This document shows, in pieces, positions 42,518 to 51,038 of a stretch of 64,000 nucleotides of DNA (position 1 is its first letter; each line of letters opens with the position of its first letter). Position numbers and translations under genes: made by a program. Under the pieces are notes generated by a model, which worked only from the letters and a program-made list of their open reading frames with translations, did not search any database and had not been told where the DNA came from. Source of the stretch: an uncultured Pseudomonadales bacterium (GTDB taxonomy: Bacteria; Pseudomonadota; Gammaproteobacteria; Pseudomonadales; Azotimanducaceae); contig OY282460.1 in the NCBI GenBank assembly GCA_958296295.1, positions 4,138,291 to 4,202,290 on the forward strand. The letters are read 5' to 3'.

Positions 42518-43773
42518 CCACACGCGACCGAACGCCGCGAGGCAAACGCCCCGGAGGCGAGAAGCGGGGCGAACGTTCGTCGGCACCGCACTCAAGTGGA
42601 CGCGGCCGGCCCCCGGACGGACGGCCCGCAAGCGCCCGCGGCCGGCCCGCGGACGGACGGCCCGCAAGCGGGCGCGGACAGCCCCCGGACGGGCGGCCGG
42701 CAAACGCCCGCGGCCGGCGCTCGGACGGCCCGGCCTCGGGCGGACGGCCGCCGGGCGGACGGCCGCCGGGCGGACGGCCGCCGGGCGACGGGCGGGCGGC
42801 CAGAGGGCATGGCGGCAGCAAGGCGCCGCGGCGCCCGGGGCCGCCGAAATGGGCGAAGAAACGCGAAGACCATCCCCGCTCGTCCGCGTCAAGGAAACCG
42901 CACAAGTCGTTCGCCGGCGGCGCTCGCGACGCTCGCGTACGGTTGCGCTTCACCAAGATGCACGGCCTCGGCAACGACTTCATGATCGTGGATCTGGTAA
43001 GGCAGCGGCCCCCAACAGACTTGAAGGAACGCGCCCAAGCGTGGAGCGACCGGCGCACTGGCATCGGTTTCGATCAGCTCATCGTCGTGCTGCCGCCGGA
43101 CGACCCGGACGCGGACTTCCGCTGCCGCATGTTCAACGCCGATGGCACCGAGGCGGAGCAATGCGGCAACGGCGCCCGATGCGTAGCGCGTTTCGTGGTG
43201 GACGAGCGGCTCACGCCGAAGCGCCATCTCGCCCTGCAAACCGGCGACGGGATCACGCGAACCGAATTGCTGGACGGCAACCGGGTGCGCGTCGATCTTG
43301 GCGTGCCGAGCACGGAGCACGGCGCGGTGCCGTTCGTCGGCGCCGGGCAGTCCTTGGCTCAGGACATCGAGCTGGAAGGTCAACGCGTGCAGGTTACGCC
43401 CGTCGGCATCGGCAATCCGCATGCGGTGATTTTCACTGACGATGTGGCCACCGCCGATGTGGACGGCATCGGCGCGGCGCTGCAACGCCAAGCGTGTTTC
43501 CCGAAACAGGTGAACGTGGGATTCCTGCAAACGTCGGACGACCGCTCCGGCCGTTTGCGGGTGTACGAACGCGGCGTAGGCGAGACGGCCGCTTGCGGCA
43601 GCGGCGCCGCCGCGGCGATGGTGGCGGCGCAGCTGCACGAACGCTGGGGCGAGGAGGCCGAGGTGGAGTTTGGCGACGGCGGCAAACTGGGCGTGCAGTG
43701 GCAGGGCGACGGCTCGCCCGTTACAATCGAAGGCCCTGCGCAACTGGTCTTCAAGGGGCAGCTTCTGCTATGA
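42514..43773 (+). CDS. dapF: diaminopimelate epimerase with a repetitive N-terminal extension
   Basis: The C-terminal 275 residues are a complete DapF, which converts LL- to meso-diaminopimelate. The two catalytic cysteines lie in AEQCGNGARCVARF and ETAACGSGAAAAM; it starts at LRFTKMHGLGNDFMIVD. In front of it are about 140 extra residues, Arg/Gly/Pro/Asp-rich and surely disordered, containing a 12-residue unit (RGRPPDGRPASA) repeated three and a half times and three copies of GRPPG. ATG 42514 overlaps the lysA stop (ATGA), which supports the long start; a TTG immediately before LRFTKM would give an ordinary DapF. Usual family length is 270-285. Confidence 0.9.
   Translation: MTTRDRTPRGKRPGGEKRGERSSAPHSSGRGRPPDGRPASARGRPADGRPASGRGQPPDGRPANARGRRSDGPASGGRPPGGRPPGGRPPGDGRAARGHGGSKAPRRPGPPKWAKKREDHPRSSASRKPHKSFAGGARDARVRLRFTKMHGLGNDFMIVDLVRQRPPTDLKERAQAWSDRRTGIGFDQLIVVLPPDDPDADFRCRMFNADGTEAEQCGNGARCVARFVVDERLTPKRHLALQTGDGITRTELLDGNRVRVDLGVPSTEHGAVPFVGAGQSLAQDIELEGQRVQVTPVGIGNPHAVIFTDDVATADVDGIGAALQRQACFPKQVNVGFLQTSDDRSGRLRVYERGVGETAACGSGAAAAMVAAQLHERWGEEAEVEFGDGGKLGVQWQGDGSPVTIEGPAQLVFKGQLLL
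42601..42785 (+). repeat. 36-bp and 15-bp tandem repeats inside dapF
   Basis: Three 36-bp units (42601-42636, 42637-42672, 42673-42708) and a partial fourth encode RGRPPDGRPASA-like 12-mers. Three 15-bp units CGGACGGCCGCCGGG follow at 42741-42785, encoding GRPPG-type pentamers. The copies differ mostly by single bases, so the array looks recently expanded. In-frame unit sizes (12 and 5 codons) allow length change without frameshift. Confidence 0.85.
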
Positions 43774-44495
43774 CGCCAATCGGTTCCCGCCACACGCCCA
43801 CCGTCGGCTCGATGCCCGGCGACGCCACGCTGACCGAAACCGCCGTTGCCGAGTTCCTGGCGACCCACAACGACTTTCTCAGCCGCCACGGCGAGCTGCT
43901 CGAGCAGCTCCAGTTGGGCACGCCTTCCGAAGGCGTCACTTCGCTGGTGGAACGCCAAGTGACGGCTTTGCGGGCGCGCAACCGGGAACTGCGCGAGCGG
44001 CTAAGCGAACTCGTGGCCACCGCCCGAGCGAACGAGACGACTTTCGCGCGCGTTCGCGGCTTCACGTTGGCGTTGATGGACGCCGGCGACGAGGCCGCCT
44101 TGGATCGAGCCCTCGACACCCATCTCGTGGCCGAGTTCCACGCCGACCACGCCGTGTGCTTCGTGTCCGGCTGGACGCCGGCCGGCGTTCACGCCCATCT
44201 GACCGGCGTGAAAGGCGTGCCGCCCTTGGCGACGTTGTTCACGCTGACGGCGCCGCGCTGCGCCGCCTACCGGCCGGAGGAGTACGCGACCATCTTCCAA
44301 AGCGCCGCCTTGGAAGCCCCGGGCTCCATCGCCCTGGTGCCGCTGTCGGGGTTCGGCGCGCCGGCGACGCTCGCCATCGGCGCCGCCGACGCCAATCGGT
44401 TCACGCCGGATCTCGGCACGATTTTCCTCAACTACCTGGGCGAGTTGCTCGGCCGCGCCCTGACGCGCGTGCTTGGCGGCCCGGCGGCGCGGTGA
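43770..44495 (+). CDS. DUF484 family protein (YigA-like)
   Basis: A 241-residue protein of the DUF484 family. The N-terminal TETAVAEFLATHNDFLSRHGELLEQLQL is characteristic, followed by a coiled-coil segment (SLVERQVTALRARNRELRERLSELVATARANE) and a GAF-like domain. Genes of this family almost always stand between dapF and xerC, as here, but the function is unknown. ATG 43770 overlaps the dapF stop (ATGA); the stop overlaps the xerC GTG (GTGA). Co-expression with cell-wall precursor and chromosome-dimer-resolution genes is implied. Confidence 0.9.
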   Translation: MTPIGSRHTPTVGSMPGDATLTETAVAEFLATHNDFLSRHGELLEQLQLGTPSEGVTSLVERQVTALRARNRELRERLSELVATARANETTFARVRGFTLALMDAGDEAALDRALDTHLVAEFHADHAVCFVSGWTPAGVHAHLTGVKGVPPLATLFTLTAPRCAAYRPEEYATIFQSAALEAPGSIALVPLSGFGAPATLAIGAADANRFTPDLGTIFLNYLGELLGRALTRVLGGPAAR

Positions 44496-45430
44496 CCAGC
44501 GAATCCGGCACCGAGGCGGACGCCACCATCGGCGGCGCCGCGGGCCGATTCGTCACCCATCTGCGCGTGGAACGGCGGGCCTCCGACCACACGGTTGCGG
44601 CCTACCGACGCGACTTGGAGCGGTTCGCCGCCGATGTCGGCGCCGTGGCGCCGGGAGACATTCGCAGCCACCACATTCGCGCGTTCGCCGGCCGTCTGCA
44701 CGCGCGCGGCTTGTCGCCGCGGTCGATAGCGCGGCACCTCTCCAGCGTGCGCAGCCTCTTCGCCTTCCTGGTGGGGCGCCGCGAAATTCGCGCCAATCCG
44801 GCCAGCGGCGTGCGCGCCCCCAAGGCCGGGCGCAAGCTGCCAAAAGCGCTGGACGCGGACCAAGCGAAACAGCTGTTCACCGGCGCTGTCGAATCCGAAC
44901 GCGATCTGCGCGACCGCGCCATGGCGGAGCTTTTCTACGGCAGTGGACTGCGGCTTTCGGAACTCGTCGCCATCAACGTGCGGGACTTGGACCTCGCCGG
45001 TGGATTCGTGACCGTCGCGGGGAAAGGCGGCAAAACGCGCATCGCGCCGGTGGGCACCGCCGCCCAGGACGCCTTGCGAGGTTGGCTGGCGACGCGGCCC
45101 GGCGTCCGGGGCGAGGAGGCCTTGTTCACCGGTCGCGGCAACCACCGCATTTCGGCGCGCAGCGTGCAATTGCGGCTCAAGCGCCTCGCCATCGTCACGT
45201 CCGGCAACGGCGGCGTCCATCCGCACATGCTGCGCCACAGCTTCGCCAGCCACCTGCTCGAATCGAGCGGCGACCTGCGGGCCGTGCAGGAACTGCTTGG
45301 CCACGCCAACTTGTCCACCACGCAGATATACACCCACTTGGATTTTCAGCACTTGGCCAAGGTGTACGACGCGGCGCATCCCCGCGCTCGCGCCGCCGAC
45401 CGACGCGCCGGCGCCGACAGCCCCGGCTAG
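44492..45430 (+). CDS. xerC: site-specific tyrosine recombinase XerC
   Basis: A 312-residue tyrosine recombinase that, with XerD, resolves chromosome dimers at dif. The N-terminal SAM-like domain (FVTHLRVERRASDHTVAAYRRDLERFAADV) is followed by the catalytic domain. Catalytic residues visible: Arg in YGSGLRLSELVAI, Lys in VAGKGGKTRIAPVG, His-x-x-Arg in HMLRHSFASHLL, His in LLGHANLSTTQIYTH, and the nucleophile Tyr in QIYTH. The dapF-DUF484-xerC position fits XerC rather than XerD. GTG 44492 overlaps the DUF484 stop. The stop shares CTAG (45427-45430) with the convergent argH stop. Confidence 0.93.
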   Translation: MTSESGTEADATIGGAAGRFVTHLRVERRASDHTVAAYRRDLERFAADVGAVAPGDIRSHHIRAFAGRLHARGLSPRSIARHLSSVRSLFAFLVGRREIRANPASGVRAPKAGRKLPKALDADQAKQLFTGAVESERDLRDRAMAELFYGSGLRLSELVAINVRDLDLAGGFVTVAGKGGKTRIAPVGTAAQDALRGWLATRPGVRGEEALFTGRGNHRISARSVQLRLKRLAIVTSGNGGVHPHMLRHSFASHLLESSGDLRAVQELLGHANLSTTQIYTHLDFQHLAKVYDAAHPRARAADRRAGADSPG

Positions 45431-46842
45431 CGCGTTTCGCCGCCGCGGTCGCCCGCTTGAAGACGCCGCCTGGCGGACTCTATCGCGGCTCGCGTCGCCC
45501 GTGGCGCCGTGCCGCCAACATGGTCCCGGGCCGCCAGCGAGCCCTCCAACGCAAGCACGCCGTACACGTCCTGCCCGATGCGCCCGCACAGTTGCCGAAG
45601 CGTTGTCATCGGCACTTCGGCCAAACCCACCTCGGCCGCCGCGGCGTGCTCGACGACTCGGGCGACCACCGCGTGCGCGTCTCGAAACGGCAGGCCTTTG
45701 CGCACCAGATAGTCCGCCAGATCCGTGGCGGTCGCGAAGCCGCGCTCGGCGGCGGCGCGCATGGTTTGCGGGTGCGGCCGCATGGCGGCGATGATGTCGC
45801 CCATCGCCCGAAGACAACCTCGCAAAGTGTCGGCGGTGTCGAAAAGCGGCTGCTTGTCCTCTTGATTGTCGCGGTTGTAGGCGAGCGGCTGGCCCTTCAT
45901 CAGCACCAGCAGCGCGTTCAAGTTGCCGATCACCCGGCCGGCCTTGCCGCGCACCAGCTCCGGCACGTCCGGGTTCTTCTTCTGCGGCATGATGCTGGAG
46001 CCGGTGCAGTAGGCGTCCGGCAATGTGACGAAGCCCCACTGCGGCGAGACCCACAGCACCAGCTCCTCGCACCAGCGCGACAAGTGCACGGCGGTCAAGC
46101 TGGCGACAGCGCAGAACTCGATGGCGAAATCGCGATCGCTCACGGCGTCCAAGGCGTTGGCGGCCGGCCGATCGAAGCCGAGCTCGGCAGCCGTCATGGC
46201 GCGGTCGACGGGAAAGCTCGTGCCGGCCAACGCGGCGCTGCCGAGCGGCGAGACGTTCACGCGCCGCCGGCACTCCTGGAACCGCTCCCGATCACGCAGC
46301 GCCATCTCGAACCACGCGAGCAGGTGGTGCGCGAACGTGATCGGCTGCGCGGGCTGCAAATGGGTGAAGCCCGGCATGGGCGTTTCGGTGTGTTGCGCGG
46401 CCAGGTTCAAGAGGTTCGCAAGGACGTCCGTCAACTGGTCGACCACGGCGTCTATCTGATCGCGCAGCCACAATCGGGTGTCCGTCGCCACCTGATCGTT
46501 GCGTGAACGGGCCGTGTGCAGCTTCTTGCCGGCGTCGCCGACGAGCGTGGTCAGCCGCGCCTCGATGTTCATGTGGACATCCTCGAGGGCCGGATCCCAA
46601 GCGAATTCGCCGCGTTCGATCTCGCCCTCTATCGCCGCCAAGCCGTCGACCACGGCCTTGTGTTCGGCCTCGTCCAGCACGCCCACCGCGCGCAGCATGT
46701 TGGCGTGGGCGATGGAGCCGCGGATGTCGTGATGGTATAACCGGGAGTCGAAGTCCACGGAAGCCGTGAACTCGGCGACGAACGCGTCGGTGGGTTCGCG
46801 GAATCGCCCGCCCCAGAGGCGGCTGTCCTGGCTGCTCGACAT
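45427..46842 (-). CDS. argH: argininosuccinate lyase
   Basis: A 471-residue fumarase/aspartase-superfamily lyase that splits argininosuccinate into arginine and fumarate. LWGGRF near the start, HTARSRNDQVATD, MPGFTHLQPAQPITFAHH, and the signature GSSIMPQKKNPD (flexible catalytic loop with the key Ser) are intact. Normal length. ATG 46842 is chosen because a longer in-frame reading to 46905 would run through a perfect TATAAT element (46891-46896). Divergent from hemX; convergent and sharing a 4-base stop overlap with xerC. Confidence 0.94.
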   Translation of the reverse strand: MSSSQDSRLWGGRFREPTDAFVAEFTASVDFDSRLYHHDIRGSIAHANMLRAVGVLDEAEHKAVVDGLAAIEGEIERGEFAWDPALEDVHMNIEARLTTLVGDAGKKLHTARSRNDQVATDTRLWLRDQIDAVVDQLTDVLANLLNLAAQHTETPMPGFTHLQPAQPITFAHHLLAWFEMALRDRERFQECRRRVNVSPLGSAALAGTSFPVDRAMTAAELGFDRPAANALDAVSDRDFAIEFCAVASLTAVHLSRWCEELVLWVSPQWGFVTLPDAYCTGSSIMPQKKNPDVPELVRGKAGRVIGNLNALLVLMKGQPLAYNRDNQEDKQPLFDTADTLRGCLRAMGDIIAAMRPHPQTMRAAAERGFATATDLADYLVRKGLPFRDAHAVVARVVEHAAAAEVGLAEVPMTTLRQLCGRIGQDVYGVLALEGSLAARDHVGGTAPRATRAAIESARRRLQAGDRGGETR

Positions 46843-46890
46843 GGGTTCGGGGCGCGACCAGGCGTTGTCCGGGCGAGTTGCGCAGACGCG

Positions 46891-46896
46891 ATTATA
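46891..46896 (-). promoter_or_regulatory. -10 element of the argH promoter
   Basis: A perfect TATAAT on the minus strand, 49 bases before the argH ATG. The sequence 17 bases upstream (CTCCGC) does not match the -35 consensus, so an activator may be needed. Confidence 0.45.
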
Positions 46897-46991
46897 GGGG
46901 AACATTCGGCGGCGCGGAGGGCGGCGCCGCGCCGGCGGCCGACCAGACCGCCAGCACAGACGCGATCATCGAGTGAGGTCTAAGGACGAGG

Positions 46992-48194
46992 ATGCCGGAA
47001 CAAACCGAGCCTGCCGAGCCAAGCGGCGAAGACGCCACCGCGTCGGCGGCGCCGGAACAAGAACGCCCCGCCGATTCCGCGGACGAAGGCGCGTCGCCGC
47101 CGCCCAAGGCCAAGGGTCGCGCCCGGACCAAGGGCCGCGCCGCGGCGTTTTTAGCGCTGTTGGCGGCCGCCATCGCCGTCGCCGGCGTTGGATATCAACA
47201 CTGGCTTGGCACCCTGCGCGACGCGCGGGTCGACGACCTTGACTCCGCCTTGCGGGAAACGCGGGAATTGGCCGGCGTGGCGCAAGGCCTGGGCCGTCGA
47301 AACGAGCGTCTCGCCGCCCAGCTCGCGGGGGTTGAAGAGGAGCAGGCGCGGCAGCGTCAAGCGCTCGGCGAGGCGCGCGGCGCTTTGGCCGAAGCGATCG
47401 CGTCGGCCCGGGATCGGGCCCCGGCCGATGCCCGGCAGTGGCGGCTGGCGGAAGTGGAATACCTGTTGCGGATCACCGGCCACCGCTTGGTGATGGAGCG
47501 GGACGCCGCGACAGCCCGCACCCTGCTGACGCTGGCCGACGACATTCTGGCCGAGCTCGACGATTTCGCCTTCCACGAGGTGCGCGCGCTGCTCGCCGAG
47601 GACGTCGCCGCGCTCGCCGCCTATCGCGGAGCGGACGTGCAAGGCGTTTTTCTACGCCTGGAGGCCATGCGCGGCTCGCTAAGCGACCTGCCCTTGCGCT
47701 TGCCCGAATACGCCGTCGCCCCGGAAGGCGGGGCCGAACCGGACGAGGAGACGTCCGCCGGGTTGTCCGCGTGGGACGCGCTGGCGGCCCGCATCGGCGG
47801 ACTTGTGCGCTTTCGGCGCCATGATCCCGGCACGTTGCGCCCGCTGTTGCCGCCAACGCAGGCCGACTATCTGGAGCAGCATCTCCGTTTGGCCGTGGAT
47901 CGCGCCCAACTCGCGGCGCTGCGGCGCACACAAACGGTGTTCGACTCCAGCTTGGCGACCATGGCGGAGTGGCTGGACGCCTATCTCGACCCGAACCACG
48001 ACCTGGTGCGGCACTTGGGTGTCGAGATAGCGGCGTTGCGGGAAGTGGAACTGACCAGGCGGCTGCCCGACGTGTCGCGACCGTTGCGCCGCTTCATGGA
48101 ACTGCGCCGCGACTTCGCCCAGCCCGCCCGTGGCGCAGGCGAGCCGCCTGAGAGCCAAGGCCTCCCGGACGCCGCGGCGCCGGCGGAAAGTTGA
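46992..48194 (+). CDS. hemX: HemX, heme-biosynthesis-associated inner-membrane protein
   Basis: A 400-residue single-pass inner-membrane protein of the HemX family (once called uroporphyrinogen-III methyltransferase, though it has no methyltransferase motif). A Ser/Glu/Pro-rich cytoplasmic N-terminus precedes one transmembrane helix (AAAFLALLAAAIAVAGVGY, about residues 50-68), then coiled coil (VAQGLGRRNERLAAQLAGVEEEQ) and the conserved periplasmic domain with WRLAEVEYLLRITGHRLVMERDAATARTLLTLAD. Normally the third gene of hemCDXY; here hemC and hemD are absent and the gene faces argH directly. ATG 46992 follows AAGGACGAGG. The stop overlaps the hemY ATG by one base. Confidence 0.88.
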   Translation: MPEQTEPAEPSGEDATASAAPEQERPADSADEGASPPPKAKGRARTKGRAAAFLALLAAAIAVAGVGYQHWLGTLRDARVDDLDSALRETRELAGVAQGLGRRNERLAAQLAGVEEEQARQRQALGEARGALAEAIASARDRAPADARQWRLAEVEYLLRITGHRLVMERDAATARTLLTLADDILAELDDFAFHEVRALLAEDVAALAAYRGADVQGVFLRLEAMRGSLSDLPLRLPEYAVAPEGGAEPDEETSAGLSAWDALAARIGGLVRFRRHDPGTLRPLLPPTQADYLEQHLRLAVDRAQLAALRRTQTVFDSSLATMAEWLDAYLDPNHDLVRHLGVEIAALREVELTRRLPDVSRPLRRFMELRRDFAQPARGAGEPPESQGLPDAAAPAES

Positions 48195-49504
48195 TGCGCC
48201 GACGGCCCGCGACCAACAAGACGGCGCGGCGCGGCGCGGGCATGGCCGGCACGGGCACGATCGGCGCGATCCTGCTTGTGCTTCTCGCGTTGGCGGCCGG
48301 CGGCGCGCTGGCTCTTTTCGTCGCCCGCGACCCGGGCTACGTGCTCGTCGCCTATGACGGGGCGACGCTGGAGACCAGTTTGTGGTTCGCCGCGCTCTGC
48401 GCCGCGCTGCTCGCAGGCTTGGTGCTCTTGCTTTCGTTCGTCACCCGGCGCCTGTTGGGCGGCCGCGCTCGGATCGCCGGCTGGCTACGCGGCCGGCGGG
48501 CCTCCGGCGCCCGCATGCGGGCCCAACGCGGCACCATGCTGCTGGCCGAGGGCCGCTGGCGGGAAGCGGCGCGGGATCTGTTGGCGTCGGTCGAAAGGCC
48601 CGGGTTGACGACATCCCCGCTCGCCAACTTCTTCGGCGCCGCGCGAGCGGCCAACGCCCTCGGCAACCACGAAGAGCGTGACGACATCCTGCGGCGCGCC
48701 GGCGAAGCCATGCCGGAGGCGGAGTTCGTGACGCGGCTGACGCGGGCCGAGTTGCAGCAAGCGGCCGGACAGTGGCGGGAAAGCGTGGCGACGCTGAACG
48801 GCTTGCGTCAGCGGGCGCCGGAACATCCCCTGCTCCTGGAACGGCTGTTCGCCGCCCACCGGGCGCTCGGCGACACCGAAGCAGCCCTCGAACTGGCCCC
48901 AAACCTGCCCGGCGACGGCGCGCTGGCGGAAGCGCGCAACGCGGCTTGGGGCGACCGGCTGGCGCGGGCCGCCGGCAGCGGCGGCGAAGTGCGCGACGTC
49001 TGGCGGGCCATGCCGAAATCGTCGCGTTCCACCGAGGCCATGCTGCTCGCCTATGCGGACGCGCTGCTGGCGCGGGGCGAACTCGGCGCCGCGGAGACGG
49101 CCTTGCGGCGCGGCATCAAGCGCGATTGGCGAAGGTCCTGGGTGCTTCGCTACGGCACGCTGCCGACCGACGCCGGGGCGCCCCAGGTCGCCAAGCGTCT
49201 TGCCACCGCCGCGGGTTGGCTGCGCGACCACCCGGACGACCCCGCCTTGCTGCTCACTTTGGGCCGCCTCGCCCGCGCCGCCGGCAAGCCGGACGAAGCG
49301 AAAGAGCACCTTGACGCCAGTTTGGATCTGGATCCGGCACCGGCGACCATCGTCGAACTCGGGCGGTTGCATGCGGCGCGGGGCGACCACGTCGCGGCGA
49401 GCGGCTATTTCGAACGCGCGCTTGGGGCGGCCGAGCACCTTGGCGGCGAGTTGAGCGGGGACAGCGGAATTGGTGGCGGAAGCGGAGTGTCGGAGGGAAC
49501 TTGA
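48194..49504 (+). CDS. hemY: HemY, inner-membrane TPR protein
   Basis: A 436-residue HemY-type protein: two transmembrane helices near the N-terminus (GAILLVLLALAAGGALALFVA; WFAALCAALLAGLVLLLSFV) followed by the HemY_N text GRWREAARDLLASVERPG and TPR helices. The gammaproteobacterial HemY is distinct from the Bacillus enzyme of the same name; its exact role in late heme synthesis is unclear. It is coupled to hemX by TGATG (48192-48196). The C-terminus ends in a Gly/Ser-rich tail. TTG 48191 is an alternative start. Confidence 0.88.
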   Translation: MRRRPATNKTARRGAGMAGTGTIGAILLVLLALAAGGALALFVARDPGYVLVAYDGATLETSLWFAALCAALLAGLVLLLSFVTRRLLGGRARIAGWLRGRRASGARMRAQRGTMLLAEGRWREAARDLLASVERPGLTTSPLANFFGAARAANALGNHEERDDILRRAGEAMPEAEFVTRLTRAELQQAAGQWRESVATLNGLRQRAPEHPLLLERLFAAHRALGDTEAALELAPNLPGDGALAEARNAAWGDRLARAAGSGGEVRDVWRAMPKSSRSTEAMLLAYADALLARGELGAAETALRRGIKRDWRRSWVLRYGTLPTDAGAPQVAKRLATAAGWLRDHPDDPALLLTLGRLARAAGKPDEAKEHLDASLDLDPAPATIVELGRLHAARGDHVAASGYFERALGAAEHLGGELSGDSGIGGGSGVSEGT

Positions 49505-49541
49505 GAAGCGAGAACGCGGTTCGGGAGGTTTGGGTTCCGCG

Positions 49542-50804
49542 CTATCTGCCGCGCATCGACCCGAAGAACTGCTCGTTGGTCTTGGTTTCTTTGAGCTTGT
49601 CCACCATGAACTCGATCGCCGCGATGTCGTCCATGTCGTGCAGCAGCTTGCGCAGGATCCACACGCGCTGCAACTCCGCCTCCCCGAGCAGCCGCTCCTC
49701 CCGGCGGGTGCCGGAACGGCGGATGTTGATGGCCGGCCACACGCGCTTCTCGGCGATCTTGCGCTCCAAGTGGATCTCCAGATTGCCTCGGCCCTTGAAC
49801 TCCTCGTAGATCACCTCGTCCATCTTCGAGCCGGTGTCGATGAGCGCGGTGGCGATGATGGTCAGGCTGCCGCCTTCGACGAAGTTGCGCGCCGCGCCGT
49901 AGAACCGCTTGGGACGTTCCAAGGCGTTCGCGTCCACACCCCCTGTGAGCACCTTGCCGGAGGACGGCACGATGGTGTTGTAGGCGCGCGCCAGGCGGGT
50001 GATGGAATCCAGCAGGATGACCACGTCCTTCTGGTGCTCGACCAGGCGCTTGGCCTTTTCGATGACCATCTCGGCCACTTGCACATGGCGGGAGGGCGGC
50101 TCGTCGAAGGTGCTGGCCACAACCTCTCCCCGCACCATGCGGCGCATGTCCGTGACCTCTTCGGGCCGCTCGTCGATGAGCAGCACGATGAGCACGATGT
50201 CCGGGTTGTTGGCGGCGATGGAATCCGCCACGTTCTGCAGCATCAGCGTCTTGCCGGCCTTGGGGGGAGAGACGATGAGCGCGCGTTGGCCTTTGCCGAT
50301 GGGGGCGACGAGGTCGACGATGCGCGAAGAGATGTCTTGGCTCGTGCCGTTGCCGCGTTCCAAGGTGAGGCGGGCGTCCGGAAAGTCCGGCGTCAAGTTC
50401 TCGAACAGGATCTTCTGCTTCTTGGAATTGGGCTCGCTCATGTTGACGGTGTCGATCTTGAGAAGCGCGAAGTAGCGTTCGCCACTCCCCTTGGGCGGAC
50501 GAATCTTGCCGGCGATGCCGTCGCCGGTGCGCAGGTTGAAGCGCCGGATCTGGTTTTGCGAGACGTAGATGTCGTCCGGCCCCGAGAGGTAGGAACTGTC
50601 CGCGGAGCGCAGGAAACCGTAGCCGTCCGGCAGGATCTCCAAAGTGCCTTCGCCGTAGATGTCCTCGCCGTTGGTCGCCATCTTGCGGAGGATGGCGGCT
50701 ACCACCTCCTGCTTGCGCGATCGGGCAAGGTTGTCGAGGCCCAGCTGGCGGGCCATGTCCACCAGTTCGCCTACGGGTTTGCCTTTCAGGTCTCTCAAGT
50801 TCAT
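49542..50804 (-). CDS. rho: transcription termination factor Rho
   Basis: A 420-residue Rho (E. coli Rho is 419). NLRDLKGKPVGELVDMARQLGLDNLARSRKQEVVAAIL is the N-terminal Rho_N domain, the cold-shock-like RNA-binding domain contains ILPDGYGFLRS, the ATPase has Walker A SPPKAGKT and Walker B VVILLDSITRLARAYN, and the Q-loop/R-loop region reads KVLTGGVDANALERPKRFYGAARN. Hexameric 5'-3' helicase that ends transcription. In the usual trxA-rho order; a strong hairpin (50947-50970) lies in the 216-base leader between trxA and rho, a possible site of Rho autoregulation. Confidence 0.96.
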   Translation of the reverse strand: MNLRDLKGKPVGELVDMARQLGLDNLARSRKQEVVAAILRKMATNGEDIYGEGTLEILPDGYGFLRSADSSYLSGPDDIYVSQNQIRRFNLRTGDGIAGKIRPPKGSGERYFALLKIDTVNMSEPNSKKQKILFENLTPDFPDARLTLERGNGTSQDISSRIVDLVAPIGKGQRALIVSPPKAGKTLMLQNVADSIAANNPDIVLIVLLIDERPEEVTDMRRMVRGEVVASTFDEPPSRHVQVAEMVIEKAKRLVEHQKDVVILLDSITRLARAYNTIVPSSGKVLTGGVDANALERPKRFYGAARNFVEGGSLTIIATALIDTGSKMDEVIYEEFKGRGNLEIHLERKIAEKRVWPAINIRRSGTRREERLLGEAELQRVWILRKLLHDMDDIAAIEFMVDKLKETKTNEQFFGSMRGR

Positions 50805-50946
50805 GCGTGATCTTCGGTTGCGTGGAGGGTTGGTCGCGGGGGCGGCGAAAAGCGCCTGGATCGGCGCGTCGCGGTCGGCGCGTTTTGGAAGGGTATGGTT
50901 GGAATCGTCAGCGCGCCCCCACGCCGCAGGCGCACTCTAACACAGC

Positions 50947-50970
50947 GCCGGCGCTTCGGCGCGCGCCGGC
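50947..50970 (-). terminator. strong hairpin in the trxA-rho intergenic region
   Basis: GCCGGCGC (50947-50954) pairs with GCGCCGGC (50963-50970) around an 8-base loop that contains TTCG. It lies downstream of trxA and upstream of rho on the minus strand. No T-run. It may terminate trxA transcripts or regulate rho. Confidence 0.4.
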
Positions 50971-51000
50971 AGCGCTTGGGCGCGCCCGCGCCGCGCGTGT

Positions 51001-51038
51001 GCTAGCCGTTGCTGTCAAGGCTAGATGTTGCTGTCAAG
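51001..51038 (-). repeat. 19-bp tandem duplication at the 3' end of trxA
   Basis: GCTAGCCGTTGCTGTCAAG (51001-51019) and GCTAGATGTTGCTGTCAAG (51020-51038) are adjacent and differ at two bases. The second copy (in gene direction the first) holds the last codons and stop of trxA; the other repeats them just after the stop, again ending in TAG. Confidence 0.85.

Noticed and set aside
42601..42785. Regularly spaced repeats that could look like a CRISPR array
   Set aside because: The units are adjacent with no unique spacers, in frame inside dapF, and encode a peptide repeat.
46992..48194. Uroporphyrinogen-III C-methyltransferase (a frequent label for HemX)
   Set aside because: No SAM-methyltransferase motif; the protein is a single-pass membrane protein with a coiled coil.
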